From contig JAKLJY010000040.1 in NCBI GenBank assembly GCA_023150895.1, positions 1 to 62,159 of the forward strand: 62,159 nucleotides of DNA, in the 5' to 3' direction. Each line of letters starts with the position of its first letter. The first letter of the stretch is position 1. The notes below the pieces were generated by a model. The model worked only from the letters and a program-made list of their open reading frames with translations. It was not told the DNA's origin and did not search any database. Below, in pieces: positions 9,347 to 17,532 of the stretch. The translations under genes and the position numbers were made by a program. This DNA is from Myxococcota bacterium. GTDB taxonomy: Bacteria; Myxococcota_A; Bradymonadia; UBA7976; UBA1532.

Positions 9347-10116
9347 CGCATGCCTCCCGAGCGGATGATGATGGGTCCGATGCGGCTCGGCGGCCGGCGA
9401 TCCGGCGGGACGTTGAGGAGCATGGAGACGTTGAGCTCGCCGATGGGATCGGCCGGACGGTCGTCGTTGCGGTTGCGCAACAGGAACGTCAGCTCCGCCG
9501 AGCGTTCGAGCAGCGCGATCATGGCGGCGTCCTTGCGTTCGAGGGCGAGCACCACCGCCGTCGCGGCCCCGTTCTGCGCGGCGACGGCGAGGACCTCGAC
9601 GTCGTCCCGGAAGGACGTCGTGATGAGCGCGTTGTTGCTGGGGTGGCGCAGCGTCGCCAGGATGTCGATGCGGTCGCCGGCGCGCAGCGAGCCGCCGAAC
9701 GAGCTGAGGTCGTCGACGCTGACGCTCACCGCACGGATGCTGCGCGCGTCGTCGATGGGCAGCGTGTCGGAGAGGCGACCGCCGGCGCCGTCGCCGACGT
9801 CGAAGTCGAAGAAGGTGACCTTCTCGCCGGCCTCGAGCGGTCGACGCAGCGCCTGGCCCAGGATGCGCGCGAGGCGATCTTTGTCGATGTAGTGCTCGTA
9901 CAGGTACTTGCGCGGCATCGGCACGAGCCGGAACTTCGCGTCGAGCTCCGACGAGGTGATCTCGGTGCCCGCGGGGATGGGCTCCTTCGCGGCGAGCACC
10001 TCGACGATGGGACCGGGGTCGTTCTCCGAGATGACCGACTGCTGCCAGCGGTAGTTCACCACCACCGCCACCACGACCATCAGCAGGCCGAAGATGATCA
10101 GGACGTTGCGGTTCAA
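9343..10116 (-). CDS. cpaB: CpaB/RcpC pilus assembly protein
   Basis: The protein has 257 residues. It begins at TTG 10116, preceded by a GAGGA ribosome binding site, and its first residues form a membrane anchor (VLIIFGLLMVVVAVVVNY). A SAF domain follows (residues 38-100, EVLAAKEPIPAGTEITSSEL), then the RcpC/CpaB core (LRAGDRIDILATLRHPSNN). CpaB proteins stabilise the secretin and span the periplasm. The sequence is typical in order and length. I see no earlier in-frame ATG that would fit the membrane segment, so the TTG start is the best choice. It overlaps the secretin gene by four bases. Confidence 0.9.
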   Translation of the reverse strand: MNRNVLIIFGLLMVVVAVVVNYRWQQSVISENDPGPIVEVLAAKEPIPAGTEITSSELDAKFRLVPMPRKYLYEHYIDKDRLARILGQALRRPLEAGEKVTFFDFDVGDGAGGRLSDTLPIDDARSIRAVSVSVDDLSSFGGSLRAGDRIDILATLRHPSNNALITTSFRDDVEVLAVAAQNGAATAVVLALERKDAAMIALLERSAELTFLLRNRNDDRPADPIGELNVSMLLNVPPDRRPPSRIGPIIIRSGGMR

Positions 10117-10161
10117 GGTGCGAATCCTCGGAGTGGGGTGTTCGGGCGCGGGGGAGCGGAT

Positions 10162-10950
10162 CTACTTATCACACAGGATGGCGACGAGGAAGCGGCGGGG
10201 GTCGGCGGCCTTCTGCACCGACACGTTGCAGCTGCCGGCGTCGCCCTCGACGGCGAATTGCCGGTGATCCGGGTCCCCCGAGGGCGGGACGACGACGGTG
10301 CGACCGCCGGCGGTACAGGCGGCGAGGGCGAGCGCTTCGCCCCGGGAGACCGGCCCTTCCCCCGAGAAGAGACCGGCGAGCGCCGGACCGAGGTCGACGA
10401 CCGCGTCCACGCTGCACCCGGTGCAGCGAGGCAGGCGACGGGCGAGACGTTGTTTGGCGAGGACGCGCCGGGGACGTTCCGGCTGAACGACGTTGATCAC
10501 CGAGGCGCGCCCGCCGTCCTCGGGCAGGATCTCGACGAAGACCGGGCGCAGAGCCCCCCGGGCGCCGAGGGCCTCCATCCACGCGCTGGCGGCGTCCGTC
10601 GTGGCGCCGGCCGGAAAGGCCCTCACCCGAAACGCTCCGTCCTTGGTCTCGGGGGCGAGGCCGGGGCGCGTCGGATCCGAGCGCCAGCCCCGCAGGTCCA
10701 TCCAGTCGAGGACCTCGCGCAGCGCCTCGGGCGGGGCAATCCGGGCCTCGATGGAGCGCACGCGGGTCGGGAAGCCCTCGACCCCGCTCGGCGCGGTGTG
10801 ATCAGAGACCATGCGGCGAAAACGCAGCCCACGGAGCGGGATGCTCTCGGCGGCGGCGCTTCCGGCCAGGGTCGCGGTCGTCAGGAAGACCAGCGCCGCG
10901 AGCAGGGACGTGCAGCGTCGCGCGGCGCAACCGCGGCGGGGGACCTCCAC
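10162..10950 (-). CDS. secreted protein of unknown function in Tad locus
   Basis: The 262-residue product has a signal peptide after an Arg/Cys-rich n-region (LLAALVFLTTATLAGSAAA, cleavage near residue 35). The start is GTG 10950. The mature part is mainly beta and contains four scattered cysteines in the second half (RCTGCSVDAV, ALAACTAGG, GSCNVSVQ, LVAILCDK), which could form two disulphides. No family is recognised. It lies between the TadE-like gene (7 bases upstream) and cpaB (45 bases downstream), so it is probably a periplasmic or surface accessory of the pilus. It may be a minor pilus or assembly chaperone component; this is inference from position only. Confidence 0.6.
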   Translation of the reverse strand: MEVPRRGCAARRCTSLLAALVFLTTATLAGSAAAESIPLRGLRFRRMVSDHTAPSGVEGFPTRVRSIEARIAPPEALREVLDWMDLRGWRSDPTRPGLAPETKDGAFRVRAFPAGATTDAASAWMEALGARGALRPVFVEILPEDGGRASVINVVQPERPRRVLAKQRLARRLPRCTGCSVDAVVDLGPALAGLFSGEGPVSRGEALALAACTAGGRTVVVPPSGDPDHRQFAVEGDAGSCNVSVQKAADPRRFLVAILCDK

Positions 10951-10957
10951 GCCCGGC

Positions 10958-11488
10958 TCACCAGCCGAAGGGCTGGAACTTGCCGTTCAGGAAGTCCTGC
11001 ACTTTGTCGTTGTAGGCGTTCTCGTCCATGCCGACCTGCCCGACGGGCGGCCGGGTCGGCGGCGCCTGCACGACGGCGCTCATGGCCAACGCGCGGTCGA
11101 CGCGCCACGTCGACTGGTACTCGCGCGGTTTCGGCACGATGCGGATGTCCACCTTGGCGGTGCCGCCCCGCTGGTTGGCGAGCTTCTTGTCGACGAGGTG
11201 CCACGGCACGCCGTACGGGTAGTCGCTGCCGTCCGTCGGCCCCTGCATCGCCGCGTTGACGGTGACGCTGCGCTGGTTGGCGAGGCCCGCCGTGCCGGGG
11301 GGCTGTTTGCCCATGGCGCGGTCGTAGGCGGCGTTGCCGGCGACGGGCCCCATGAGCTGAACGCTCGTCCACTCCTCGGCGAAGTAGCGGAACGCCAGCC
11401 AGAAGATGACCAGCACGGGCACGAAGACGATGGTCTCCAGGCTCGTGATGCCCCTCGGCGCGCGGCGTCGGCGGTGCGCGGGCTTCAA
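10958..11488 (-). CDS. tadE: TadE-like pseudopilin
   Basis: The 176-residue protein has a basic leader followed by the TadE-like signature GITSLETIVFVPVLVIFWLAFRYFAEEW, where GITSLE resembles the class IVb prepilin cleavage site with the +5 Glu. One hydrophobic helix (residues 20-40) is followed by a periplasmic domain with an odd NQR-rich middle (about residues 85-120). TadE pseudopilins are inserted in the inner membrane, processed by the prepilin peptidase and needed for pilus biogenesis. It overlaps the TadG-like gene upstream by four bases, the normal tadE-tadG pairing. Confidence 0.8.
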   Translation of the reverse strand: MKPAHRRRRAPRGITSLETIVFVPVLVIFWLAFRYFAEEWTSVQLMGPVAGNAAYDRAMGKQPPGTAGLANQRSVTVNAAMQGPTDGSDYPYGVPWHLVDKKLANQRGGTAKVDIRIVPKPREYQSTWRVDRALAMSAVVQAPPTRPPVGQVGMDENAYNDKVQDFLNGKFQPFGW

Positions 11489-12603
11489 TGCGGCACCTTG
11501 ACGCCGTTGGCGCCGACGGCCTGGAAGGCAGGGCGCCAGGCCGAGACGCCCGGATCGGAGCCGCCGCGCCCCGCCGCGCGAGCGAGGGACTGTGCGCTGT
11601 CGTCGTCCTTCAGGATGACCGGGCGCAGGCGTCCCGACCAGCCGGGCCGTCCGTCGGGTTCACCGTTGTTCAGCGTGAAGTAGGGTTCCGCGCGGGCGAC
11701 CGCGACCTCGGTGCGCTGCTGGAACACATCGCCGGTGTTCTGTCCGCCGGCGGCGTCGAACTTGTTGAGGCGTGCGCGGTCCTCGTTCTTGCGGGAGGCG
11801 AAGACGGTGATCGCGAGCTTCTCCCGACGCTCCTTGGCGGTTTTGTAGGTGGCGACCCAGCGTTGTCCGGCGCCGTTCTGGGCCGACTGCCGGATGGCGT
11901 TCTCCCACTGCGCGCGGTACTCGGGCTTGAGAATCCAGATGGTGGGATCCGTGGGGATGACCGGGATCCAGCCGGGTCCGGGTTGCGGACCCCAGTCGCG
12001 CATGGCCTGTCGGCGTACGCGACCGCGCATCTCTTTTTCGCCGCCGAGCTGGAACGGGAGGCGATCCCCCTGCATCGGGTCGGTGAAGCTGCCCTCGGCC
12101 TTGTTGGCGAGGGCGACCTGCTGCGCCACCTGCGCGGCCCAGCCGGGCGTCTGCCCGACGATGTTCTCGCCGAGCATGCCGAGCGCCTGATCGGCCGCCT
12201 GCATCTGCGGGCCGACCTGCCCCATCTGGGCGAAGATGGACGGGCCGTGGGCGTTCATCGCCTCCATCACCGCGCAGGCGATGGGATCGGGGATGATCGA
12301 GTAGCAGCGGGACGTGGCGTCGGCCAGAATGGGCCCCCACTGCTGCTGAATGCCCTGGTAGGTCGCCGTGACGGCGCGCACCGAGGCCAGCGCGGCGTTC
12401 ACGTACTCCAGCAGGTTCAGGGCGCGCGAAGTGACCGCGGCGGCCGAGAACGCGGCCCGGTCGGCCGCGCGCTGGAGTTGCTGGCGCTGGGTGATTTTCC
12501 ACCCGATGCCATGCAAGAGGTAGAAGGCACCGACGAGCGCGAACATCGCGAAGAGGTAGAGCGGCAGCACTGCGCCGCCCTGGCGCTGGCGTCGGCGGAT
12601 CAC
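11485..12603 (-). CDS. tadG: TadG-like pilus assembly protein
   Basis: The 372-residue protein starts with RRRQRQGGAVLPLYLFAMF, the RxxGxVAL-like leader and membrane helix of TadG/Flp-associated proteins (residues 9-35). An AADRAAFSAAAVTSRALN segment follows at about 47-65; this Ala-rich 'aDaaAlaaA' region after the first helix is characteristic of the TadG N-terminal (TadE/PilX-like) domain. The remaining 300 residues are a soluble extracytoplasmic domain without a recognised vWA fold. Classical TadG proteins are longer and carry a von Willebrand factor A domain with a MIDAS motif; none is visible, so this is a short variant. It follows the Flp pilin gene by 15 bases. Confidence 0.75.
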   Translation of the reverse strand: MIRRRQRQGGAVLPLYLFAMFALVGAFYLLHGIGWKITQRQQLQRAADRAAFSAAAVTSRALNLLEYVNAALASVRAVTATYQGIQQQWGPILADATSRCYSIIPDPIACAVMEAMNAHGPSIFAQMGQVGPQMQAADQALGMLGENIVGQTPGWAAQVAQQVALANKAEGSFTDPMQGDRLPFQLGGEKEMRGRVRRQAMRDWGPQPGPGWIPVIPTDPTIWILKPEYRAQWENAIRQSAQNGAGQRWVATYKTAKERREKLAITVFASRKNEDRARLNKFDAAGGQNTGDVFQQRTEVAVARAEPYFTLNNGEPDGRPGWSGRLRPVILKDDDSAQSLARAAGRGGSDPGVSAWRPAFQAVGANGVKVPH

Positions 12604-12618
12604 GGCGTCAACGCCGGA

Positions 12619-12813
12619 TCACTTGTCGTAGTTCTTGGCGCCGGACGTATCGCCCTTGGCCACGTTGGAGAGCGTCTTGCCCTCTTCGCCCAGGGCGCCC
12701 TGGACCTGGCCCTTGAACGCGGAGATGCCGGCGACGAGGCCGAGCACCAGGACGGCGCCGAGGACGATGTACTCGAGGGTCGTGACACCACGCTGCTTGC
12801 GATTGAGCTTCAT
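12619..12813 (-). CDS. flp: Flp-type major pilin
   Basis: This is a 64-residue class IVb pilin. The ATG at 12813 is chosen because AAGGAG lies 8 bases upstream. The prepilin peptidase site is QRG/VTTLEYIVLGAVLVLGL (Gly at -1, Glu at +5, Tyr at +6), followed by one hydrophobic helix and a short charged tail that ends GAKNYDK. Size and sequence match Flp pilins, the main subunit of Tad fibres. It is the only one of the three Flp-like genes in this locus with the normal length. It sits 50 bases after the secreted protein gene. I find no sigma-54 motif in that gap, so it may be transcribed from upstream. Confidence 0.9.
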   Translation of the reverse strand: MKLNRKQRGVTTLEYIVLGAVLVLGLVAGISAFKGQVQGALGEEGKTLSNVAKGDTSGAKNYDK

Positions 12814-12863
12814 GTGAGTTCTCCTTGGTCTTTCGGACACCGTGACAGAAAACGACCGGCGGA

Positions 12864-14015
12864 CTACCGGCCAGGGTGCGCTTCGAGCGCCATGACTTCG
12901 AGGGCTCGTCGCGTCACGGCAAAGCCTGCAGGGTTGGACGCCTGCGCCGGGCCGATGAGCGAGAGCGTATACCAGGATGACTCGTTCTGCAAGACAACGC
13001 CGCGGAATTCAACGGCGTTTTCGCCACGCCGTCCGGCCGCGCGAGCGACCTTGCCGGGCTGCGTCATGGCTTCCGTGCGGAAGTCCGCCGCGCCCTCGGT
13101 CGGGCCGAGCGTTACGCCCGCGGCGACGAGGTCGTCACGCATGAACTCGACCAGCGACTCGGGCGTAAGGCCGGGATTTTCGGCCTTCTGCACCACCTTG
13201 ACGGTGATCTGACCGACGAGCTGCTGACCCTTGTTGTTGGGCCCCGGGCCCATGAGCTTGAAGACGGCCCCGTTGATGCCCGGGGCGAGGTCGCCCTGCG
13301 GCGACGAGGCACGCCAGCTCGCCAGGTGGCCGAACGTCGGACGACCCGGCGCGCCGACCTTGTAGTGCAACAGATCCTCGGCGTAGACGTTGCCCGTGGG
13401 GCGCAGCGGGTGAAACGTCGAGATCGCGAGCGCGAAGGCCTCGGCACGCGCGGCGTACTTGTCTTCCGCCGCGCGGCAGCTCAACAGATACAGGCGGTCG
13501 CCGTCCTTCATGGCGAACAGACGGACAATCGTCGCACCCGGCCCCTTGCCGGCGCGCAACAGACGGTCGACGACGGGACCGGTGGGACCGACGCGCATCC
13601 GGCTGGCGAGCGGGGCGAGGTTGGCCTCGGCCACCGCGATGGCGAGCCAGTCATCGGCCGTCATCTCCTGCGGGAGGCGCGAGACCTGCAGCTCGATCTC
13701 GCCGCCGGCGGCCCCCTCCGGGCTGCGGAAAACGCGCATCGTCGCGGGCGCACCGCCGGGCATCGGGGCCTTGCCGGCCGGATCGATGGCCTGCCAGCCG
13801 GCGGGAACGGCGACGGAGACGGCGTACGAGGGCTCCCCGAACCCCTTGACGGTCGCACTCGGGAAGAGTCGCTGACGAAGTGCGGCGTCCTGGAAGACGG
13901 CGCCTTCGTCGGCCGGGAACGGCAGGGCGGGGGCGGCGACGGCACAGACGGGCATCATCGAGAGCACCGAAGCGGCCGCCAGGGCGCGAAGACGGGGGAA
14001 GCGCATGGGGCTCAC
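12864..14015 (-). CDS. secreted protein, possible DcrB/PsbP-like fold
   Basis: The product has 383 residues if translation begins at GTG 14015, which overlaps the upstream stop as GTGA; ATG 14006 is the alternative. A signal peptide (AAASVLSMMPVCAVAAPA) is cleaved near residue 28. Two similar segments each contain 'WQAIDPAGKAP...MRVFRSPEG...EIELQVSRLPQ' or 'W..SSPQGDLAPGINGAVFKLMG...ITVKVVQKA'-type patterns, resembling the DcrB/PsbP/Mog1 fold (VPAGWQAI; AFALAISTFHPL). That suggests a tandem of two such domains, by inspection only. It lies between two pilin genes and overlaps the long pilin fusion, so it probably acts with the pilus in the periplasm or on the surface. Confidence 0.55.
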   Translation of the reverse strand: MSPMRFPRLRALAAASVLSMMPVCAVAAPALPFPADEGAVFQDAALRQRLFPSATVKGFGEPSYAVSVAVPAGWQAIDPAGKAPMPGGAPATMRVFRSPEGAAGGEIELQVSRLPQEMTADDWLAIAVAEANLAPLASRMRVGPTGPVVDRLLRAGKGPGATIVRLFAMKDGDRLYLLSCRAAEDKYAARAEAFALAISTFHPLRPTGNVYAEDLLHYKVGAPGRPTFGHLASWRASSPQGDLAPGINGAVFKLMGPGPNNKGQQLVGQITVKVVQKAENPGLTPESLVEFMRDDLVAAGVTLGPTEGAADFRTEAMTQPGKVARAAGRRGENAVEFRGVVLQNESSWYTLSLIGPAQASNPAGFAVTRRALEVMALEAHPGR

Positions 14016-15109
14016 TCCCGCGTCTTCGGCTTGCTGCCGAAGCTGATGTTGAGATCGCCGCCGAGGCCGCCGAGGAACTTGAGCTCACCGAAGCCGCCGA
14101 GGTTCACTCGGCCCGTCTCGGTGTCGTAGTAGGCGTGCGCACCGGCGCCGCCGCCGGGGGCGTCGCCCACCGAGCCGGACACGCCACCGCCGATGCGGAA
14201 GCTCAGGCCGGTCCAGGGAATCGGGATGTTGATCTCGGCGCCGCCGCGACCGTCGAGGGCGCTCGCCCCGGCCTTCGCGCTGCCGGCGAGGCCGATGCGC
14301 CGCCCGTCGTAACCGACCAGACCGTCGGCCGCCGCCTCGGCGGACAGGGCTTTGCCCTCGCCCTCGACGCGGAAGAACGGGTTGACCTGGTCGCCGACGT
14401 ACCACGCGGACTTGCCCTGGGCGACGGCCGCTTCGGCCTTGCCCTTGGCGCCGCCGCCGAAGAGACCGATGCCGCCGGAGCCGTCGACGGCGACGTGGCC
14501 GAGCTGCCCTTCGGCCTGGTAGCCGAGGACATCCGCGACGTTGAGGTCGAACTTGCCGTTGGCGAGATTCCCCTCGGCCTTGACGTTGCCGCTCAGCGTG
14601 AGGTTGTCGACCTTGGCACCCGCCTGCGCGCTGCCCTGGAGGAGCTCGCCGTCGCCGTGCCAGTTGATGTTGCCGCCGAGGTGGCTGCCGCTGACCGAGC
14701 CGCCGGCGACGCTGCCCTCGACCTTGACCTGATCGTTGGTGCCGTCGCCATCCGTGTCGAGGAACTCACGCGAGCCGCGGGGACCGTGGCCGGAGGCCGT
14801 GATGCCGCCGAGCCGCTGCTCGGGAGGGGCGCCGGCCGCCGCGCCGCCGCCCGGATTGGCGCCGGAAGCGCCGGGCGAACCCGCGCCGTCGCCGTAGCGG
14901 TCGCCGACGGCCTTGCTCGCGCCGCGGGCCACCTGCGAGAGCGCCTCGCCCTCGCTCGACAAGCCCTCGCCGACCTTGCTCTTGAACATGGACACGCCGG
15001 CAACGAGGCCGATGACGAGCACCGCCCCGAGCACGATGTACTCGAGGGTGGTGACGCCGCGCTGGCGGGAGAGCGTCGAACGGCGGCGGGTGTCGTGGGT
15101 CGTCTGCAT
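14012..15109 (-). CDS. Flp prepilin N-terminus fused to a long Gly/Ala-rich domain
   Basis: This 365-residue protein opens with the same prepilin motif as the small pilin (QRGVTTLEYIVLGAVLVIGL), with Gly -1 and Glu +5 near residues 18-23. It continues into a 300-residue extracytoplasmic domain. A Gly/Pro/Ala linker (about residues 65-95) leads to DTDGDGTNDQVKVEG, a possible calcium-binding loop. A long run of short beta repeats follows, rich in Gly, Ala, Asn and Asp (EGSVAGGSVSGSHLGGNIN, GNVKAEGNLANGKFDLNVA, KGKAEAAVAQG). Such a domain could extend from the pilus like an adhesin or cargo. Flp pilins are usually 50-80 residues, so a fusion of this size is unusual. The ATG at 15109 has GGAG 9 bases upstream. 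A sigma-54-like motif is at 15136-15152. Confidence 0.75.
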   Translation of the reverse strand: MQTTHDTRRRSTLSRQRGVTTLEYIVLGAVLVIGLVAGVSMFKSKVGEGLSSEGEALSQVARGASKAVGDRYGDGAGSPGASGANPGGGAAAGAPPEQRLGGITASGHGPRGSREFLDTDGDGTNDQVKVEGSVAGGSVSGSHLGGNINWHGDGELLQGSAQAGAKVDNLTLSGNVKAEGNLANGKFDLNVADVLGYQAEGQLGHVAVDGSGGIGLFGGGAKGKAEAAVAQGKSAWYVGDQVNPFFRVEGEGKALSAEAAADGLVGYDGRRIGLAGSAKAGASALDGRGGAEINIPIPWTGLSFRIGGGVSGSVGDAPGGGAGAHAYYDTETGRVNLGGFGELKFLGGLGGDLNISFGSKPKTRE

Positions 15110-15135
15110 GGCGTGGGCTCCAGTCTGATTTCGTA

Positions 15136-15152
15136 ATCAAGAGGCGTGCCAA
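15136..15152 (-). promoter_or_regulatory. sigma-54-like promoter for the long pilin fusion
   Basis: On the minus strand this reads TTGGCACGCCTCTTGAT. The -24 element TTGGCACG is perfect, with 7 bases between TGGC and the -12 TTGA. The standard -12 is TTGC, so the C is replaced. The motif ends 27 bases before the ATG at 15109, almost the same spacing as the motif at 18245-18261. The rest of the 263-base gap (15110-15372) shows nothing else I can name. Confidence 0.5.
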
Positions 15153-15372
15153 GTCATCGGGTGCCACCCCGTGACCACGTGCCTCCCCGGCGGGGCTCAT
15201 CTTGCGCCGAATTCGGGCCCGATGCCCGGGGATTGTCCCCTCGCACGGACCGAAAACGACCGTTCGGGTGGGGCGTCGAGGTCTCGCGATGCCCGCCAGT
15301 GGGGTCGTTCGTCCCCAGGGGCCGGGGCATCGAGTCCCCAAGGTCCGCCGCGGCGTCCGGCGACCGACCGAC

Positions 15373-16059
15373 TCAGCCCTCGGGGCGGGGCGAGACGAAG
15401 TGTTCCTGCGTGGCCTCGATGATGCGCACGCGGGAGACCGGCGGCGCGCCGCCCTGCGAGAGGCGGCTCTGCCAGTCGCCACCGACCTCGGAGAGTTCGA
15501 GGCCGTAGAAGATGTTCGCGAGCGGGAACGGGCAGTAGTAGGCGTACTTCACCGTGACGGAGACGCGGTCGTCCCCGCTCTGCTGCACCTGCACGTCCGT
15601 GGCGTGGAACGCATACGCGAGTTTCGAGAGGGGTCGCCCCTTGGCGTTCACGTCGGCGTCGACCGCCTTGTCCGCCGACCAGCCGGTGAAAGCCTTGGCC
15701 TGCGCCTGCTGCCCCGCGCCGACGGCCTGGGCGACCGAAACGAAGGGCTGGGCCGCGGCGCCGCGCCCGATGGGGCGCCCGATGGGGGGCGAGACCGGCG
15801 TCAGGGCCAGCGCGGCGGCCGCCGTCGCGCGTTCGACGAGATCGGCGTTCGTGGCGGCGCCGATCTGGGCTTCCTGCGTCCACACCGCGGCGGCCCGCGC
15901 GGCCCGCTCGGCGGCGTTGGTGACCAGAAGACGCGCCACGTAGCCGTGGGCGACCTGGAGAAGCCCGAGCAGCAATGTCAGCACCGTGCCGAAGGCGACG
16001 ACGAACTCCATCGTCACGACACCGCCCTGAGAGCGGCGCGGGCGTCGGTGGATGACCAT
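15373..16059 (-). CDS. tadE: TadE-like pseudopilin (long)
   Basis: I choose ATG 16059, preceded by GAGGAG 7 bases upstream, giving 228 residues; longer forms would add an Arg-rich tail of no known kind. The leader GGVVTMEFVVAFGTVLTLLLGLLQVAHG has the TadE-like cleavage site (Gly-Gly then hydrophobic helix with Glu). The post-helix region AAERAARAAAVWTQEAQ is typical of TadE. The C-terminal domain contains KYAYYCPFPLANIFYGLEL and RVRIIEATQEHF. It is a membrane-anchored minor pseudopilin for the Flp system and the second TadE-like gene of the locus. It lies 83 bases after the repeat lipoprotein and carries its own sigma-54-like motif at 16109-16125. Confidence 0.8.
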   Translation of the reverse strand: MVIHRRPRRSQGGVVTMEFVVAFGTVLTLLLGLLQVAHGYVARLLVTNAAERAARAAAVWTQEAQIGAATNADLVERATAAAALALTPVSPPIGRPIGRGAAAQPFVSVAQAVGAGQQAQAKAFTGWSADKAVDADVNAKGRPLSKLAYAFHATDVQVQQSGDDRVSVTVKYAYYCPFPLANIFYGLELSEVGGDWQSRLSQGGAPPVSRVRIIEATQEHFVSPRPEG

Positions 16060-16108
16060 GGGCGGACTCCTCGTCGGCGGGCGCGACGTCGCGCCGAGCA
16101 TCGCACGC

Positions 16109-16125
16109 AGCAAGTCCCGCGCCAA
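16109..16125 (-). promoter_or_regulatory. sigma-54-like promoter upstream of the TadE gene
   Basis: On the minus strand this reads TTGGCGCGGGACTTGCT: TGGC and TTGCT with exactly 7 bases between, matching the -24/-12 consensus closely (the usual A after TGGC is G). It ends 49 bases before the ATG at 16059. The enhancer-binding protein is not in this window. Confidence 0.6.
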
Positions 16126-16142
16126 GTGCGGCCGCCCGGTCG

Positions 16143-17510
16143 TCACGGGTCGAACTCTTCGTCGTCTTCGGACGAGAATCCGCCACCGAGGACCTCGTCG
16201 AGGTCGACCCTCGGCCCGCCGCAGTGGCCCCACCGGGCCCGGCGCAGGCCGCCCCGCCGGTCGTCGTCACAGAACATGCGGGCCGCGGCGGTGCACTTGC
16301 GGTTCACGTCCACGAACTTGTAGCGGCGGGCCTTCTGGCAGCGCGCGCAGCACTCGCGACACGCGGGACCGCGCCGGAAGAGGACCTTGGACTCGTCGCA
16401 GCCGGGCGCGGCGTAACCGATGCCGACCGTCTGCCGATGCCCCCGGCACTTGCGCCACTGCTGCGCGCACGTCCCCGCGTCCGGGGTCTGCAGGACGAAC
16501 TGACTCTGGTCGCAGCAGACCACCGTGCAGGTGCCGAGGGCCGCGAAGGGGTCCGGGCAGTAGGGGGCCTCGCCGTCGCCGCCGTCGACCGGCAGGTTCA
16601 CGCCGAAGAGCGCACAGTCGGTCGCGTCCGTGTTCGGGGGGCAGTTGCCGAGGTCGACGTCGCACTCGTCGTCGAAGTTGAAGCCTTCGCAACTGTCGCT
16701 GCCGCCGTACCCCAGCGCGTCGAGGTCCGGGGGCGATTCGGGCTCGGGTTCGGGTTCGGGCTCGACGCTGAAGTCCGGGCAATCGGCGTCGGTGCCGGGC
16801 GGGCACGGCTCGGGGGAGTCGCAGAAGCCGTCGGCAACGGCACAGCCCGGGTCGACCGGCGGCGGGACGGCGCTCATCACACAATCGGGGTCCGTCCCCG
16901 GCAGGCAGAAGTCGGGTTCGTCGCAGAGCCCGTCGGGCAGGGGGCAGTCGGGGTCGATTTCGCCCTCGCCCGCGTCGAGATCGGCGCAGTCCGGATCGGT
17001 GCCCGGGGGACAGAAGTCCGGCTCGTCGCAAACGTCGTCCGCGACGGCGCAGTCCGCTGGCGGGGGCCCCGGGTTTTCGGGGGGCTCATCGGGTGGTTCG
17101 CCCTCGCCGTCCGCCCCCCCGGCGCCGTCCTGACCGGGCGCGCAGAGGTCCGCCGGCGCGTCTTCGGGGTCGAGTTCCTCGCAGGCCGCGGGATCGGGGC
17201 CGAGGGGACCGGCGGCCTCGGGCGTCTCGGCCGCGGGTTCGTCCTCCGGATCGGGGGCGAGCGGGTCGTCCGGGGGGGCGACGTCCGGGAAGCCGCCGGC
17301 GCCCGGGGTGCCACCGATCTCGGCAGCGCCTCCGGGAGCGCCGCCCGCCGTGCCACCCGAGCCGGGGCCGGGGCTCGCCCCGCCGAGCGCGGCGTCCGCC
17401 GAGGTCGAACCGTCGGCCGACTCACACGCGGCGAGGGTCGCCCCCGCGAGAACTGTGACCAGAATGTCCCGGACCCGGACAGACAGAGCACACCGGCGCG
17501 TCGACCGCAT
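16143..17510 (-). CDS. Cys/Asp-rich repeat lipoprotein in the Tad locus
   Basis: The 455-residue product has a lipoprotein signal (VTVLAGATLAAC, lipobox LAAC). GGAGGGA lies 3 bases before ATG 17510. After a Gly/Pro/Ala/Asp linker come three copies of a 15-residue module close to CDEPDFCPPGTDPDC, all in residues about 160-250. A linker with PEPEPEPE follows, then a Cys-rich C-terminal domain (about 20 cysteines in the last 200 residues) ending in an acidic tail (EDDEEFDP). The repeats resemble short Cys-knot or calcium-binding modules of Myxococcota surface proteins. It is secreted and lipid-anchored, so it may be a surface partner of the pilus. I do not recognise the family as a whole. Confidence 0.7.
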   Translation of the reverse strand: MRSTRRCALSVRVRDILVTVLAGATLAACESADGSTSADAALGGASPGPGSGGTAGGAPGGAAEIGGTPGAGGFPDVAPPDDPLAPDPEDEPAAETPEAAGPLGPDPAACEELDPEDAPADLCAPGQDGAGGADGEGEPPDEPPENPGPPPADCAVADDVCDEPDFCPPGTDPDCADLDAGEGEIDPDCPLPDGLCDEPDFCLPGTDPDCVMSAVPPPVDPGCAVADGFCDSPEPCPPGTDADCPDFSVEPEPEPEPESPPDLDALGYGGSDSCEGFNFDDECDVDLGNCPPNTDATDCALFGVNLPVDGGDGEAPYCPDPFAALGTCTVVCCDQSQFVLQTPDAGTCAQQWRKCRGHRQTVGIGYAAPGCDESKVLFRRGPACRECCARCQKARRYKFVDVNRKCTAAARMFCDDDRRGGLRRARWGHCGGPRVDLDEVLGGGFSSEDDEEFDP

Positions 17511-17532
17511 TTCTCCCTCCGCGCGGGCCGAC

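Noticed and set aside
12814-12863. sigma-54 motif for the small Flp pilin
   Set aside because: No TGGC-N7-TTGC pattern is present in the 50-base gap; only a strong ribosome site.
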